Shown here: positions 1-7,588 of the stretch, in pieces
Numbering within the stretch: position 1 is the first letter of the stretch
Layout of the letters: each line of letters opens with the position of its first letter
NCBI GenBank assembly: GCA_965650335.1
Contig: CBFGOI010000078.1
Coordinates: 1 to 22,892 of the forward strand
DNA length: 22,892 nt
Origin: Paradesertivirga sp965650335
GTDB taxonomy: Bacteria; Bacteroidota; Bacteroidia; Sphingobacteriales; Sphingobacteriaceae
Direction of reading: 5' to 3'
Notes under the pieces: generated by a model
The model's input: only the letters and a program-made list of their open reading frames with translations
The model's database searches: none
Told to the model about the DNA's origin: nothing
Translations under genes and position numbers: made by a program

Positions 1-510
1 ATATATTTAAATTTAATGATAGTGTTTTTAGTGAGCGGAATTTGGCATGGTGCTAATTATACGTTTATTGTTTGGGGCTTATTACATGGTTTTTATACAT
101 TGTCTGGTATGGTATTAAAGCCATTCAGGGAGAGGGTAGGGCGAGTTCTAAGTCTTGGACCCTTCATTAATAATAGCTTCAGTACTGCTTTTACGCTATT
201 GATTGTGGGTTTTGCCTGGGTATTTTTCAGAGCAAGCTCGATAAACGAAGCGTTTACGTTAATAGGGAATTTTAGCTCCTTTGGTAGCAAACCATTCATT
301 GGAGAAGGAGTAAGTAATATGGCTCACTGTATTCTTGCAATTAGTTTACTATTTACAATTGAGTATAAAATGGAGTATCTGAATGATAAATTTAATTTTT
401 CCATGCACAGATTAGTTTGGGTGAGGTGGGCGTCTTTAATTGCGGGCATATTTGTGATACTCTTACTCGGCGTATTTAGCGGAGGGCAATTCATTTATTT
501 CCAATTCTAA
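1..510 (+). CDS. MBOAT-family membrane O-acyltransferase, C-terminal part (5' end cut by window)
   Basis: The reading frame is open to the left edge, so the ATG at 16 is an internal methionine and the true start lies outside the window. What remains is the last third or so of an AlgI/DltB-type MBOAT protein, a multi-pass inner-membrane enzyme that passes acyl (usually acetyl) groups to extracytoplasmic polysaccharide. The visible hallmark is the stretch SGIWHGANYTFIVWGLLHG, which carries the conserved MBOAT histidine. Three to four hydrophobic segments follow, ending in a membrane-proximal C-terminus. The next gene starts 2 bases after the stop and encodes an SGNH-like protein, the usual partner of such acyltransferases. 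The family call is firm. The substrate is not visible from the sequence. Confidence 0.9.
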   Translation: MYLNLMIVFLVSGIWHGANYTFIVWGLLHGFYTLSGMVLKPFRERVGRVLSLGPFINNSFSTAFTLLIVGFAWVFFRASSINEAFTLIGNFSSFGSKPFIGEGVSNMAHCILAISLLFTIEYKMEYLNDKFNFSMHRLVWVRWASLIAGIFVILLLGVFSGGQFIYFQF

Positions 511-512
511 AT

Positions 513-1493
513 ATGAAGCCAGAGATAAAGATATTCCTCCAGCGACTTCTTTTGTTTTTATTTTGTCTAGTACTGGTTGATACTGGACTTGGATATTTGT
601 TCGAGTTTGCATATTTCAGTCAGAGGAAAGGGCAATTTGCACAAACAACGTATTCAATTGATAGTACAAAACACGACATTTTGATCTTTGGAAGTTCAAG
701 GGCTGTTCGGCATTATTCACCAAGTATATTATCGAAAACTCTGGAAATGTCGTGCTATAACGTGGGGCGAGATGCACAAATGCTTCCATATTATGCAGCA
801 ATGCAAACTGCTATTTTAAAACGATATAAGCCCAAAATTATCATCTTGGATGTTAATTCTTGGGAGATTTCGCCGGGCGAAGGTAAATATGAAAAATTAT
901 CAGTCTTGTTTCCCTATGCCCGTAGACATCCAGAGTTACTAAGGTATTTAACAGAGATAAGCAGGTGGGAGAATGTCAAATTGGCTTCCAGGGTTTATCC
1001 GTATAATTCCAGTTTATTTATCCTGGGTTATAACTGCCTGTTTTCAAATAAAGTTCAAGCTGATGACAATGGATATGCTCCGTTAACAGGTGAAATGACG
1101 GATCTGATGTTAAAGGACTATACTCATAGATTAGCTTTAGGAAGGGAAGAACAAAATGAAAATAGTACCATTATAGATCATAAAGCCCTAAACTATTACA
1201 GGGAATTTTTAAAAAACACTGCCAAATACAATATTAAAACGTATGTGGTTATATCCCCTAAGATCTTAGACGAAAAGGAAAATTATAAAACGAAGAAATT
1301 AAGGGAAACGGCGCAAGAATTTGAAAATGTTACATTTATAAACTTTTCCAGAAATAAGGATTTTAATTTCAAATATCAAAAGTTTTCCGATCCCTTTCAT
1401 TTGAATAAGCAAGGGGCAGAAGAGTTTAGTCAGGATTTGCTTAGATATTTAAAAATGAATAAGCCGTCTCTGTTGGAGACGGCTTATAGATAA
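513..1493 (+). CDS. SGNH-hydrolase-like membrane-anchored protein, MBOAT partner
   Basis: This 326-residue protein has one N-terminal hydrophobic segment (about residues 9-30), so it is probably an inner-membrane-anchored periplasmic protein. Three blocks look like an SGNH/GDSL hydrolase: DILIFGSSRAVRH (55-67) with the nucleophile-type serine S61, CYNVGRDAQ (81-89) with a possible oxyanion Gly/Asn, and SDPFHLN (292-298) with the Asp-x-x-His pair D293/H296. Proteins of this kind (compare DltD, AlgX/AlgJ) work with an MBOAT protein to acylate exported polysaccharide, and the MBOAT gene lies 2 bases upstream. Overall similarity to named families is loose, so the hydrolase or transferase role is inference from motifs and context. 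The last codons are part of a strong hairpin (1459-1487). Confidence 0.75.
   Translation: MKPEIKIFLQRLLLFLFCLVLVDTGLGYLFEFAYFSQRKGQFAQTTYSIDSTKHDILIFGSSRAVRHYSPSILSKTLEMSCYNVGRDAQMLPYYAAMQTAILKRYKPKIIILDVNSWEISPGEGKYEKLSVLFPYARRHPELLRYLTEISRWENVKLASRVYPYNSSLFILGYNCLFSNKVQADDNGYAPLTGEMTDLMLKDYTHRLALGREEQNENSTIIDHKALNYYREFLKNTAKYNIKTYVVISPKILDEKENYKTKKLRETAQEFENVTFINFSRNKDFNFKYQKFSDPFHLNKQGAEEFSQDLLRYLKMNKPSLLETAYR
1459..1487. terminator. Bidirectional hairpin terminator between convergent genes
   Basis: A perfect 12-bp inverted repeat (ATAAGCCGTCTC at 1459-1470 and its complement at 1476-1487) encloses a 5-base loop. On the plus strand it is followed by TTTTT at 1496-1500. On the minus strand it is followed by TTTTT, from the A run at 1451-1455. 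It can therefore end transcription of the SGNH-like gene and of the convergent beta-barrel gene. It lies inside the 3' coding end of the plus-strand gene, whose stop is at 1491-1493. The T runs sit 8 and 3 bases from the stem, so termination strength is a guess. Confidence 0.7.
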
Positions 1494-1506
1494 AGTTTTT
1501 ATTAAA

Positions 1507-2172
1507 TTAAAAGGCGTATCCAACAGAGAAGGATAGAACTCTATTATTAATTTGACCATTTCCCCCACTTCCGCTAGGGCGTAAATCTGTTAATCCTAGT
1601 CCATACCCTGCGCCAATGTTAAATCCACTGTTCAGTTGTATACCACCGGTAAAGTTCACACCGAAGTCAAGTGCTTTTAAATCATCGCCACTCTCGTTTC
1701 CAAAATTAAAATCTCTTTTTGTTTCGGTATTAAGAGTTTTGTTGGTAAGCTTCTGTTCGCCGGCAATACCAAATGCAGCATACGGACCTGCACCAAGGAA
1801 AAGACTTGTTCCAGTAGCGCCAAGTGGTACTTTTCCTACCAGATTTACAGGAACTTCAAGCCACATAGTATTGTCTTTAGCTTCGTAAGTTGAGTTATCG
1901 GTATATTCTGCTCCCTTACCTTGAAGTGATAAGCCAGGCTGTACTGAGAACATACTTCCAACGGGAAGATCAAGATAACCAGTTACATGGAAATTCGTAG
2001 CATGATCAGTAGTAGGATTATCTCCATTATCATTGCCATAACTGTATTTGGCCAGGTTAACTCCGACTTTTAAACCCCATTTAGTAGTTCCAACAGTAGA
2101 AGTTGTTGTTTGTGCATTCACAGCGGTTCCTCCAACAAGAAACGCAACTGCTAGTAAAGCTGTTTTTTTCAT
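1507..2172 (-). CDS. Small outer-membrane beta-barrel protein (PorT-like family)
   Basis: This 221-residue protein starts with a clear signal peptide (MKKTALLAVAFLVGGTAVNA, cleavage before Q21). It then alternates short polar and aromatic/hydrophobic strands, for example WGLKVGVNLA, FHVTGYLDLPVG and MFSVQPGLSLQGKG. It ends in VLSFSVGYAF, a terminal aromatic strand typical of outer-membrane barrels. Glycine-rich strand turns and the repeated 'GxxGxGxGLG' style match the outer-membrane beta-barrel proteins (OMP_b-brl type) that are abundant in Bacteroidota. Predicted location is the outer membrane, with about eight strands. No enzymatic residues are visible and its cargo or role is unknown. It is transcribed on its own: 171 bases separate it from the metallopeptidase gene, and a hairpin follows its stop. 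Confidence 0.8.
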   Translation of the reverse strand: MKKTALLAVAFLVGGTAVNAQTTTSTVGTTKWGLKVGVNLAKYSYGNDNGDNPTTDHATNFHVTGYLDLPVGSMFSVQPGLSLQGKGAEYTDNSTYEAKDNTMWLEVPVNLVGKVPLGATGTSLFLGAGPYAAFGIAGEQKLTNKTLNTETKRDFNFGNESGDDLKALDFGVNFTGGIQLNSGFNIGAGYGLGLTDLRPSGSGGNGQINNRVLSFSVGYAF

Positions 2173-2343
2173 AACATTATTTGTGTGTACACAAGACGTT
2201 CAATCACCAGACCAAAGTTTAGAGCTTTTGACTTTATATTAGAAGCCAAGGTGTTAGCGTCAAAAAGGACTAGTTTAGTCTCTGATATCACCGAAAACTG
2301 GATTCATTACTGGTCATTTTGTATATAAAAAAGTACAGAAACA

Positions 2344-3195
2344 TTAAAGGTTGGAGGTTGAAAATGTGTCTCCCTGGTTTATATCTCCGGTTTCGTAACC
2401 TTTTTTGAACCACCGTACCCTTTGTGCTGATGTGCCGTGAGTAAATGCATCAGGCACGATACGACCTTGTGATTGCTGCTGGAGACGGTCGTCGCCAATG
2501 GCGTTTGCTGCATTTAAGGCTTCTTCTATATCACCTTTTTCAAGGATATTTTTCATTCTCTGAGCGTGATGCGCCCATACCCCTGCAAGGAAATCAGCTT
2601 GCAATTCCAGCCTTACCGACAACTGATTGTATTCTTCCTGGCTTACACGCCCCCGAGCTTGATCCAGCTTGTCGGATGTCCCCATTAATTTTTGAATGTG
2701 ATGCCCAACTTCGTGTGCAATAACGTATGCCATCGCAAAATCTCCCGGGGCTCCAAACCGATTTTGCAACTCATCATAAAATGAAAGATCGATATAAACC
2801 TTTTCATCTCCGGGGCAATAAAACGGACCCGTTGCCGAACTCGCATTTCCACATGCAGATTGTACCGATCCTCTAAACAAAACTAATGTAGGTTCTCTAT
2901 AAGTGCTGCCTGCTTCAGAAAACAGTTTGTTCCAAACGTCTTCCGTATCTGCAAGAACTACGGATACGAAATGGCCTTTTTCATCTTGATTTACATCCGT
3001 TTGAAGTGGCGCTTCCTGTTGGGTGCCGCTGTTGCCGCCCTCAAACATGCCAAGCAGTTCCATCGGATTTTGTCCGGTTAACAAAGAAAAAACTACCGCT
3101 ATAATAGCGGTTAGTCCTCCACCAATGGCAAGCCCGCCTCCGCCGCTTCTTCTATCTTCAATGTTGCCGCTTTCGCGTCTGCCTAGCCATTTCAT
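2344..3195 (-). CDS. ypfJ: YpfJ-type neutral zinc metallopeptidase
   Basis: This 283-residue protein belongs to the COG2321/YpfJ (KPN_02809) family of predicted neutral zinc metallopeptidases. The family's characteristic start is present (MKWLGRRESGNIEDRR), followed by a glycine-rich stretch and one membrane segment (about residues 22-40). The zinc site is HEVGHH at 161-166, with H161 and H165 as ligands and E162 as catalytic base. The downstream helix RLELQADFLAGVWAHH (195-210) supplies the probable third ligand, E197. The family's CGNASSATGPFYCPGD region (115-130) is intact, with two cysteines. Length and motif order are normal, so the gene looks functional. The physiological substrate is not known for the family. 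It is a monocistronic-looking housekeeping gene, unrelated to the polysaccharide genes beside it. Confidence 0.93.
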   Translation of the reverse strand: MKWLGRRESGNIEDRRSGGGGLAIGGGLTAIIAVVFSLLTGQNPMELLGMFEGGNSGTQQEAPLQTDVNQDEKGHFVSVVLADTEDVWNKLFSEAGSTYREPTLVLFRGSVQSACGNASSATGPFYCPGDEKVYIDLSFYDELQNRFGAPGDFAMAYVIAHEVGHHIQKLMGTSDKLDQARGRVSQEEYNQLSVRLELQADFLAGVWAHHAQRMKNILEKGDIEEALNAANAIGDDRLQQQSQGRIVPDAFTHGTSAQRVRWFKKGYETGDINQGDTFSTSNL

Positions 3196-3339
3196 AATGT
3201 TTGATTTGCATTAATCAACAGCAATGAAAGTAACTTTGTTTGAAAAACGAATCGATGCAAGATTGAATAGATGTAACTAAAATTAATAAGTAAAGTATAA
3301 GTGGCATTGTTTATTTTATTTACTTTACGATGAAATATA

Positions 3340-3369
3340 CAATTTGGGCAGATGAGTTTGCCCTAATTG
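3340..3369. promoter_or_regulatory. Imperfect inverted repeat, possible operator or RNA hairpin
   Basis: The arms CAATT-T-GGGCA (3340-3350) and TGCCC-T-AATTG (3359-3369) pair over two 5-bp blocks separated by one T/T mismatch, around the 8-base loop GATGAGTT. No T run follows on either strand at the distance expected of a terminator. It lies 113 bases before the first plus-strand polysaccharide gene. An operator or a leader hairpin is possible. No known factor site is recognised. Confidence 0.4.
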
Positions 3370-3394
3370 GATATTTAATGGCAAAACTGTCAAA

Positions 3395-3421
3395 TTGAAT
3401 AGATAGCCCCGTTTAATTTTT
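3395..3421 (+). promoter_or_regulatory. Weak Bacteroidota-type promoter candidate before the glycosyltransferase/flippase arm
   Basis: TTG at 3395-3397 could be a -33 element. After 16 bases comes TAATTTTT (3414-3421), which matches TAnnTTTG at all but the last base. This would give a leader of about 50 bases before the ATG at 3482. The region is AT-rich, so a match this good can arise by chance. Confidence 0.25.
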
Positions 3422-3481
3422 CGTTCAACTTGGATCATTCAGTACTAATAAAGTTATTAAGCTATTCGTTAAATTCTCTCA

Positions 3482-4456
3482 ATGTTGACTAAACTGTTAA
3501 ACAAACTGTCTGGCTTGTATGTACATCTGCGGTTTAGTAAAGTGTCTCCTGACCTTCGGTATTTTTATAGGGATACTTATTATTGTAAAATTGCACAGCT
3601 GAAATATTTTATAAGGGATTATATTTCAAAACCAAAATATAAGGTAATCTCATTTAACGGTGAATTTGCGCCAGAATTGCAATTCGCACTTCCCCACGCA
3701 TACTGGCATTTTAAAAATGGGACTTTGAAATCTACTAAGTCTTCAAAGTATACTAACGAACTTTACTTTTTTTCTCCCGATCATAAGGAATGCTTTGACG
3801 TAAGGAGTAATGAAGGCAATTATAATTTTGAAGTGCCGAGAGTTTTATATAGTCACGACTATAACATGAGTAAATGGGCTGCTGTACCGCTTAAAGAAAG
3901 ATATGTAAATAATATATATGTGTATGATAAACCTATCCTGGTAATAGCCAACAGGTATAATATGGAATGGGATGGGCCGCCTATCAGCTTTTTTAGTGTG
4001 GAGATGCTCGAATTTATGATTGAGAAATTAAAACCATATTATACAATTATCTATAATCGTCCGCGACCTCAGAATATCACAACTGATAACAGTGATATTT
4101 ATGACATGAATGAATACGACTGGTTAAAGGAACACCACAGTGAAGTGATTTTAATGGAGGATTTATTCGCTGAAAATAAAGCGAAAGCAACTAATTTTAA
4201 TCATCTGCAATTGATGGTGTATGCAAATGCCGAGAAATTTATATCAATTCATGGAGGAACGGCGACCCTTGCGAGTTATTTTGGTGGCGTTAATATAATC
4301 CTATCCCGGCAAGGACCTGAACATCATTTTGGATGTTATAAAAAACTTTATCCTAAATTCTCTGGTGCAACTATCCATCATGCAAAGACCGATGCGGAGC
4401 TGAAAGCATATGTTGAAGATTGTTTCCTAAACAAAAAGATATTAAACACTGCTTAG
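3482..4456 (+). CDS. Probable exopolysaccharide glycosyltransferase of unassigned family
   Basis: This 324-residue protein seems soluble: no signal peptide or clear membrane helix is visible. The N-terminal part is basic and aromatic. The C-terminal half has a Rossmann-like run: PILVIANRYNMEWDGPPISF (151-170), YYTIIYNRPR (186-195), then EKFISIHGGTATLASYFGG (251-269), where a loop GGT precedes a helix. The last block resembles the donor-binding end of GT-B enzymes. I cannot assign it to a CAZy family with confidence. The flippase ATG follows its TAG with no intervening base, and the GT11 gene comes next. A role in building the repeat unit is therefore likely from context. It could instead be a non-catalytic or a sugar-modifying protein. 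Confidence 0.6.
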   Translation: MLTKLLNKLSGLYVHLRFSKVSPDLRYFYRDTYYCKIAQLKYFIRDYISKPKYKVISFNGEFAPELQFALPHAYWHFKNGTLKSTKSSKYTNELYFFSPDHKECFDVRSNEGNYNFEVPRVLYSHDYNMSKWAAVPLKERYVNNIYVYDKPILVIANRYNMEWDGPPISFFSVEMLEFMIEKLKPYYTIIYNRPRPQNITTDNSDIYDMNEYDWLKEHHSEVILMEDLFAENKAKATNFNHLQLMVYANAEKFISIHGGTATLASYFGGVNIILSRQGPEHHFGCYKKLYPKFSGATIHHAKTDAELKAYVEDCFLNKKILNTA

Positions 4457-5788
4457 ATGGAGCCGGCAAATAATAAGAGTTACTGGCTAAAATCCGGTTT
4501 GATTAATATCATTCAAAATTTATCTAATCAGATCTTAAGTTTTGGAAGTTTTTATTTAATGGCCAGATTATTTACGAAGGAAGACTTTGGTGCCTGGGGC
4601 ATTTACATGCAAGCTGTAATTTTATTTGAACTGTTAAGAAATGGCCTGATTCAAAGCGCACTGGTTAAGTTTATATCGGGCTCTGATAAGGAAGAACATT
4701 CAAAGATATTTTCTGCGAGTTTAACTATAAGTGCTACTCTTACGGTTATTTGTATACTCGTAAACCTGATGTTTATTACATTATTTATTAACGTTTTAAA
4801 CGCCCCACAATTACAACCCGTATTCTATTTGTTCAATATTGTTTTTATTCTATCGGGAATATTAACGCAGTTATGCTGTGTAGAGCAAGCAAACCTTCAG
4901 TACAGGGCTGTGTTTTTGGTGAATTTTATACGTCAATTTTCACTCTTTATCTATCCATTATATTGTTTCTTTTTCAACAAGAAAATCGAATTGATAGAAT
5001 TGGTGTATGTGCAGATCATAAGTATGAGCCTTTCTGTATTGTGTTCGTGGTTTTTGGTTAAAAGGTATTTTTATTTTAAATATGTTTTTAATTGGGATTG
5101 GATTAAGAGAATTTTCCATTACGGAAAGTATGCCTTCGGAACGTCGGTAAGCTCTCAATTATCCGGTACAATCGATCAATGGATGTTAGCCGGAATGCTG
5201 TCTCCCGCAGCTTCGGCATCTTTTAATACTGCTGTAAGAATTACTAATCTTATTAATGTTCCCACAGATGCAGTGGCTACGATAGTATTTCCGCAAAGTG
5301 CCAAAAGGATGCATTTGGAGGGCAAGGATGCGATCAAATACCTGTATGAAAAATCTGTAGGCACCATACTGGCTATATTAATTCCTAGTGTGTTATTTAT
5401 TTATTTCATGGATGAGTGGATCGTTGAGATGATTGCGGGTGGTAAATATGCTGATTCTGTCCCAATCCTAAACATAACGCTCTTGTATTGTTTACTTATT
5501 CCTTTTGGCAGACAATTCGGTACTATCCTGGATTCCATTGGCAAGACTAACTTAACTTTCTCGATTGTGATTATTACCGCGAGCACCAATTTACTTCTGA
5601 ATTTCCTTTTTATTAAAGAGTTTGGGGTAATAGGTGCGGCGTACGCAACGCTGATATCAAATGTTATCGGATTTTCGATCGCTCAAATTATCTTATACCG
5701 CGAATTGAAAGTAAATCTGTTTCACACATTTATTTATGCTTACCATTTCTATCCTGAATTTATAAATAAATATATATTGAAGAAGTAA
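4457..5788 (+). CDS. Wzx-type polysaccharide flippase (oligosaccharide repeat-unit translocase)
   Basis: This 443-residue, very hydrophobic protein has about 12-14 predicted membrane segments. The N-terminus (SGLINIIQNLSNQILSFGSF, then MARLFTKEDFGAWGIYMQA) has the 'LARxLxxxDFGxxG' pattern of the polysaccharide-transport (PST/MATE-like) superfamily. A second conserved region, FGTSVSSQLSGTIDQWMLAGMLSPAASASFNTA (about residues 227-259), matches the mid-protein 'D...ig.ll.....g.y..a' motif of these flippases. It should move lipid-linked repeat units from the cytoplasmic to the periplasmic face of the inner membrane. Its ATG abuts the preceding stop, and the fucosyltransferase gene starts 1 base after its own stop, so the three genes are probably one transcript. 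Length is normal for the family. Confidence 0.9.
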   Translation: MEPANNKSYWLKSGLINIIQNLSNQILSFGSFYLMARLFTKEDFGAWGIYMQAVILFELLRNGLIQSALVKFISGSDKEEHSKIFSASLTISATLTVICILVNLMFITLFINVLNAPQLQPVFYLFNIVFILSGILTQLCCVEQANLQYRAVFLVNFIRQFSLFIYPLYCFFFNKKIELIELVYVQIISMSLSVLCSWFLVKRYFYFKYVFNWDWIKRIFHYGKYAFGTSVSSQLSGTIDQWMLAGMLSPAASASFNTAVRITNLINVPTDAVATIVFPQSAKRMHLEGKDAIKYLYEKSVGTILAILIPSVLFIYFMDEWIVEMIAGGKYADSVPILNITLLYCLLIPFGRQFGTILDSIGKTNLTFSIVIITASTNLLLNFLFIKEFGVIGAAYATLISNVIGFSIAQIILYRELKVNLFHTFIYAYHFYPEFINKYILKK

Positions 5789-5789
5789 A

Positions 5790-6611
5790 ATGACCGGGGT
5801 TTATTTTAAAGGTCGCTTAGGCAACCAGATGTTTCAGTATGTGTTTCTGCAATACTTAAAAGCGGAGAATAAAAATACAATTGTATTTTTTACCAATCCT
5901 CACCATGCCTATCTTGCAAAATATTTTGAGTTAGAGCCCTATCAGTCTTATACTCTTGAGTCAAAAATATATTCAATAGTAACTCGGTCTTTACCCTATA
6001 TCTTACGGTTTAAGAATGTATTTGTCCAAAATTTTGTTTCTCCCCGTAAAATACAGGCAAAAAGTTTCACCGTTTATAATGGTTATTTTCAAACCGATTG
6101 GTACCTAAATCAATTAGCAGAAAAGCCTCTTTTTACTATAAAGCCCAAGTATGTAAAAGTTTTTGATGATTTATATGGCGACATTTTCAGAAATGAAAAA
6201 ACAGTAGTTGTACATATCCGAAGAACTGATTATCTTAAATATGGGAAACGGGATATTTCTTTACCGATAGAATATTTCAAACGGCAGCTAGCAGAAATAG
6301 ACGACTTAGACAGTTACAGAGTGATCTTTGTAAGTGATGACGTACCGTTTGTTAAATCCGCTTTTACAGAGAAATCAAATTTTGTTTTTTCTACAAACGA
6401 TGAAATTACCGACTTTCAAATCATCCAAAATGCAGACATTGCCATTATTTCGAATAGTAGTTTCGGATGGTGGGCAGCTTATTTAAACAAGAAAAATGGT
6501 ATCGTCTATGCACCTAAAAACTGGATGGGTTTCGGAATAGGAGCGGAGCACCCTAAAGGAATTATGACCTCAAAATTTATCTGGAAGGATGTTTTAAGTT
6601 GCAAAGAATAA
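5790..6611 (+). CDS. GT11 alpha-1,2-fucosyltransferase
   Basis: This 273-residue cytoplasmic enzyme carries all the blocks of glycosyltransferase family 11. These are the N-terminal GRLGNQMFQYVF (8-19), the GDP-fucose-binding motif HIRRTDYL (142-149), FVSDD (180-184) and the C-terminal SNSSFGWWAAYLN (221-233). Family members transfer L-fucose from GDP-fucose in alpha-1,2 linkage, usually to galactose, in O-antigens and capsules. The acceptor cannot be read from sequence. It is the last gene of the plus-strand arm, with 1 base between it and the flippase stop. Its last 18 bases overlap the end of the convergent minus-strand glycosyltransferase gene. Its presence predicts fucose, and so GDP-fucose synthesis elsewhere in the genome. 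Confidence 0.93.
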   Translation: MTGVYFKGRLGNQMFQYVFLQYLKAENKNTIVFFTNPHHAYLAKYFELEPYQSYTLESKIYSIVTRSLPYILRFKNVFVQNFVSPRKIQAKSFTVYNGYFQTDWYLNQLAEKPLFTIKPKYVKVFDDLYGDIFRNEKTVVVHIRRTDYLKYGKRDISLPIEYFKRQLAEIDDLDSYRVIFVSDDVPFVKSAFTEKSNFVFSTNDEITDFQIIQNADIAIISNSSFGWWAAYLNKKNGIVYAPKNWMGFGIGAEHPKGIMTSKFIWKDVLSCKE

Positions 6612-7574
6612 ATTATCCAGCCATTTATCAATAGAATAGTCTCTTTCCTGAAAATTTTCGTCTGCGGATATGTATTCCGGAAGCGTTAAGTTCTTAGCAT
6701 CGTAAATTACTATTTGGCGAGAATTGAATCCAGGTTCCTGAACTGCATTAAAATTATTGGTTAGAACCCGTTTCCCACTTCCTAATGCGTCAATAACGCG
6801 CATTGTAAGTCCGGTTTGAACTGTTGCCGAAAAATCAACAATGGTTTTTGATTTCCGAAAGAGTTCGAAGTATTCTTCTCTTTTCAGCCTTTTGAAAGAT
6901 ATGTGATTATAGTTGATTTTATTTTTTTTTAATCGCTCCTTTATAAACTTAAACCAGCTTAAATACAGATGTGTATGAACTTTATAACCCCTTTCGTTCG
7001 CATACTCTAAGAAGGTTTTAATGAACGCATATTTTTCATCCGTGTAATTAGAGCAAAATATGAAATCAATTACTTGAGGACATTTTTTGATACTTGAATA
7101 CTCATCCATATGGAAGGTGGGGCAATATGGAATCTGGAGAACAGCACAATCTTTGTAATCAAAACTTAAGGTTCTATCGAAGGATGGTATTAAATATCTG
7201 TAATCAGAATCCCAGAAGCTAAGTGAATCCCATTGATACATTATTGTGTAAATATCCGGGTTTCTTTTTTTTAAGGCTTCGATAAACCAATTCCGCATTT
7301 TATAAGCTCGAATAACGATGAGATAATCGAAATGCTGATGAGTGGTCTCTTTAAGTATACTTTGGTAATGATCGTCTTGTCTTTTGTCTAGTTGGTTTGG
7401 GAAAAAATTAGCTACCACAACGTGTTTGAATGAGATGTCCCTTTCATAATAAAAAGTAACCTCAGCACCATATGATTTAATTTTTTCATAAACGGCAGCA
7501 CCATAATGATAAAATTTGGCGCTGATAAACAATATTTTTTTGCCTTTTAGTTTGTCTTTAACTCTTTCTATCAT
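6594..7574 (-). CDS. Glycosyltransferase, GT-B fold, CgeB-like
   Basis: The ATG at 7574 (326 residues) is preferred. The frame extends two codons further to a TTG at 7580, but ATG follows and lies 14 bases after the previous stop. The protein starts KGKKILFISAKFYHYG, a Rossmann strand followed by a helix. It has a central MYQWDSLSFWDSDYRYL block and ends with TGLTMRVIDALGSGKRVLTNN (about 254-274 counted from the ATG), the 'R.fEalgsG...l.tn' nucleotide-sugar-binding signature of CgeB-like and related GT-B enzymes. It is the last gene of the minus-strand operon. The sugar is unknown. The 3' end overlaps the GT11 gene by 18 bases. Confidence 0.78.
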   Translation of the reverse strand: MIERVKDKLKGKKILFISAKFYHYGAAVYEKIKSYGAEVTFYYERDISFKHVVVANFFPNQLDKRQDDHYQSILKETTHQHFDYLIVIRAYKMRNWFIEALKKRNPDIYTIMYQWDSLSFWDSDYRYLIPSFDRTLSFDYKDCAVLQIPYCPTFHMDEYSSIKKCPQVIDFIFCSNYTDEKYAFIKTFLEYANERGYKVHTHLYLSWFKFIKERLKKNKINYNHISFKRLKREEYFELFRKSKTIVDFSATVQTGLTMRVIDALGSGKRVLTNNFNAVQEPGFNSRQIVIYDAKNLTLPEYISADENFQERDYSIDKWLDNLFFAT

Positions 7575-7588
7575 TACCAATCTTGCAT

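Larger units (their letters stand above)
3196..3481. other. Divergent intergenic region between ypfJ and the plus-strand polysaccharide genes
   Basis: These 286 bases separate divergently transcribed genes and must hold both promoters. They contain an imperfect inverted repeat (3340-3369), an 8-bp inverted repeat GTAAAGTA/TACTTTAC with arms at 3290-3297 and 3321-3328, and a direct repeat ATTGAATAGAT at 3262-3272 and 3394-3404. No RNA gene or convincing protein gene is seen. A 22-codon frame at 3330-3398 overlaps the inverted repeat and is probably chance. Confidence 0.5.

Noticed and set aside
2212..2265. Promoter for the beta-barrel gene on the minus strand (TAAACTTTG)
   Set aside because: The spacing inside the box is one base too long for TAnnTTTG, and the nearest TTG is about 25 bases away, so it does not meet the consensus.
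2266..2280. GACTA/TAGTC hairpin followed by CTTTTTG as a terminator of the metallopeptidase gene
   Set aside because: The stem is only 5 bp and A/T-rich, too weak to call.
3330..3398. 22-codon frame starting MKYTIWADEF between ypfJ and the polysaccharide genes, a possible leader peptide
   Set aside because: It overlaps the inverted repeat, has no attenuator-like run of one amino acid and no terminator after it. A frame this short is expected by chance.
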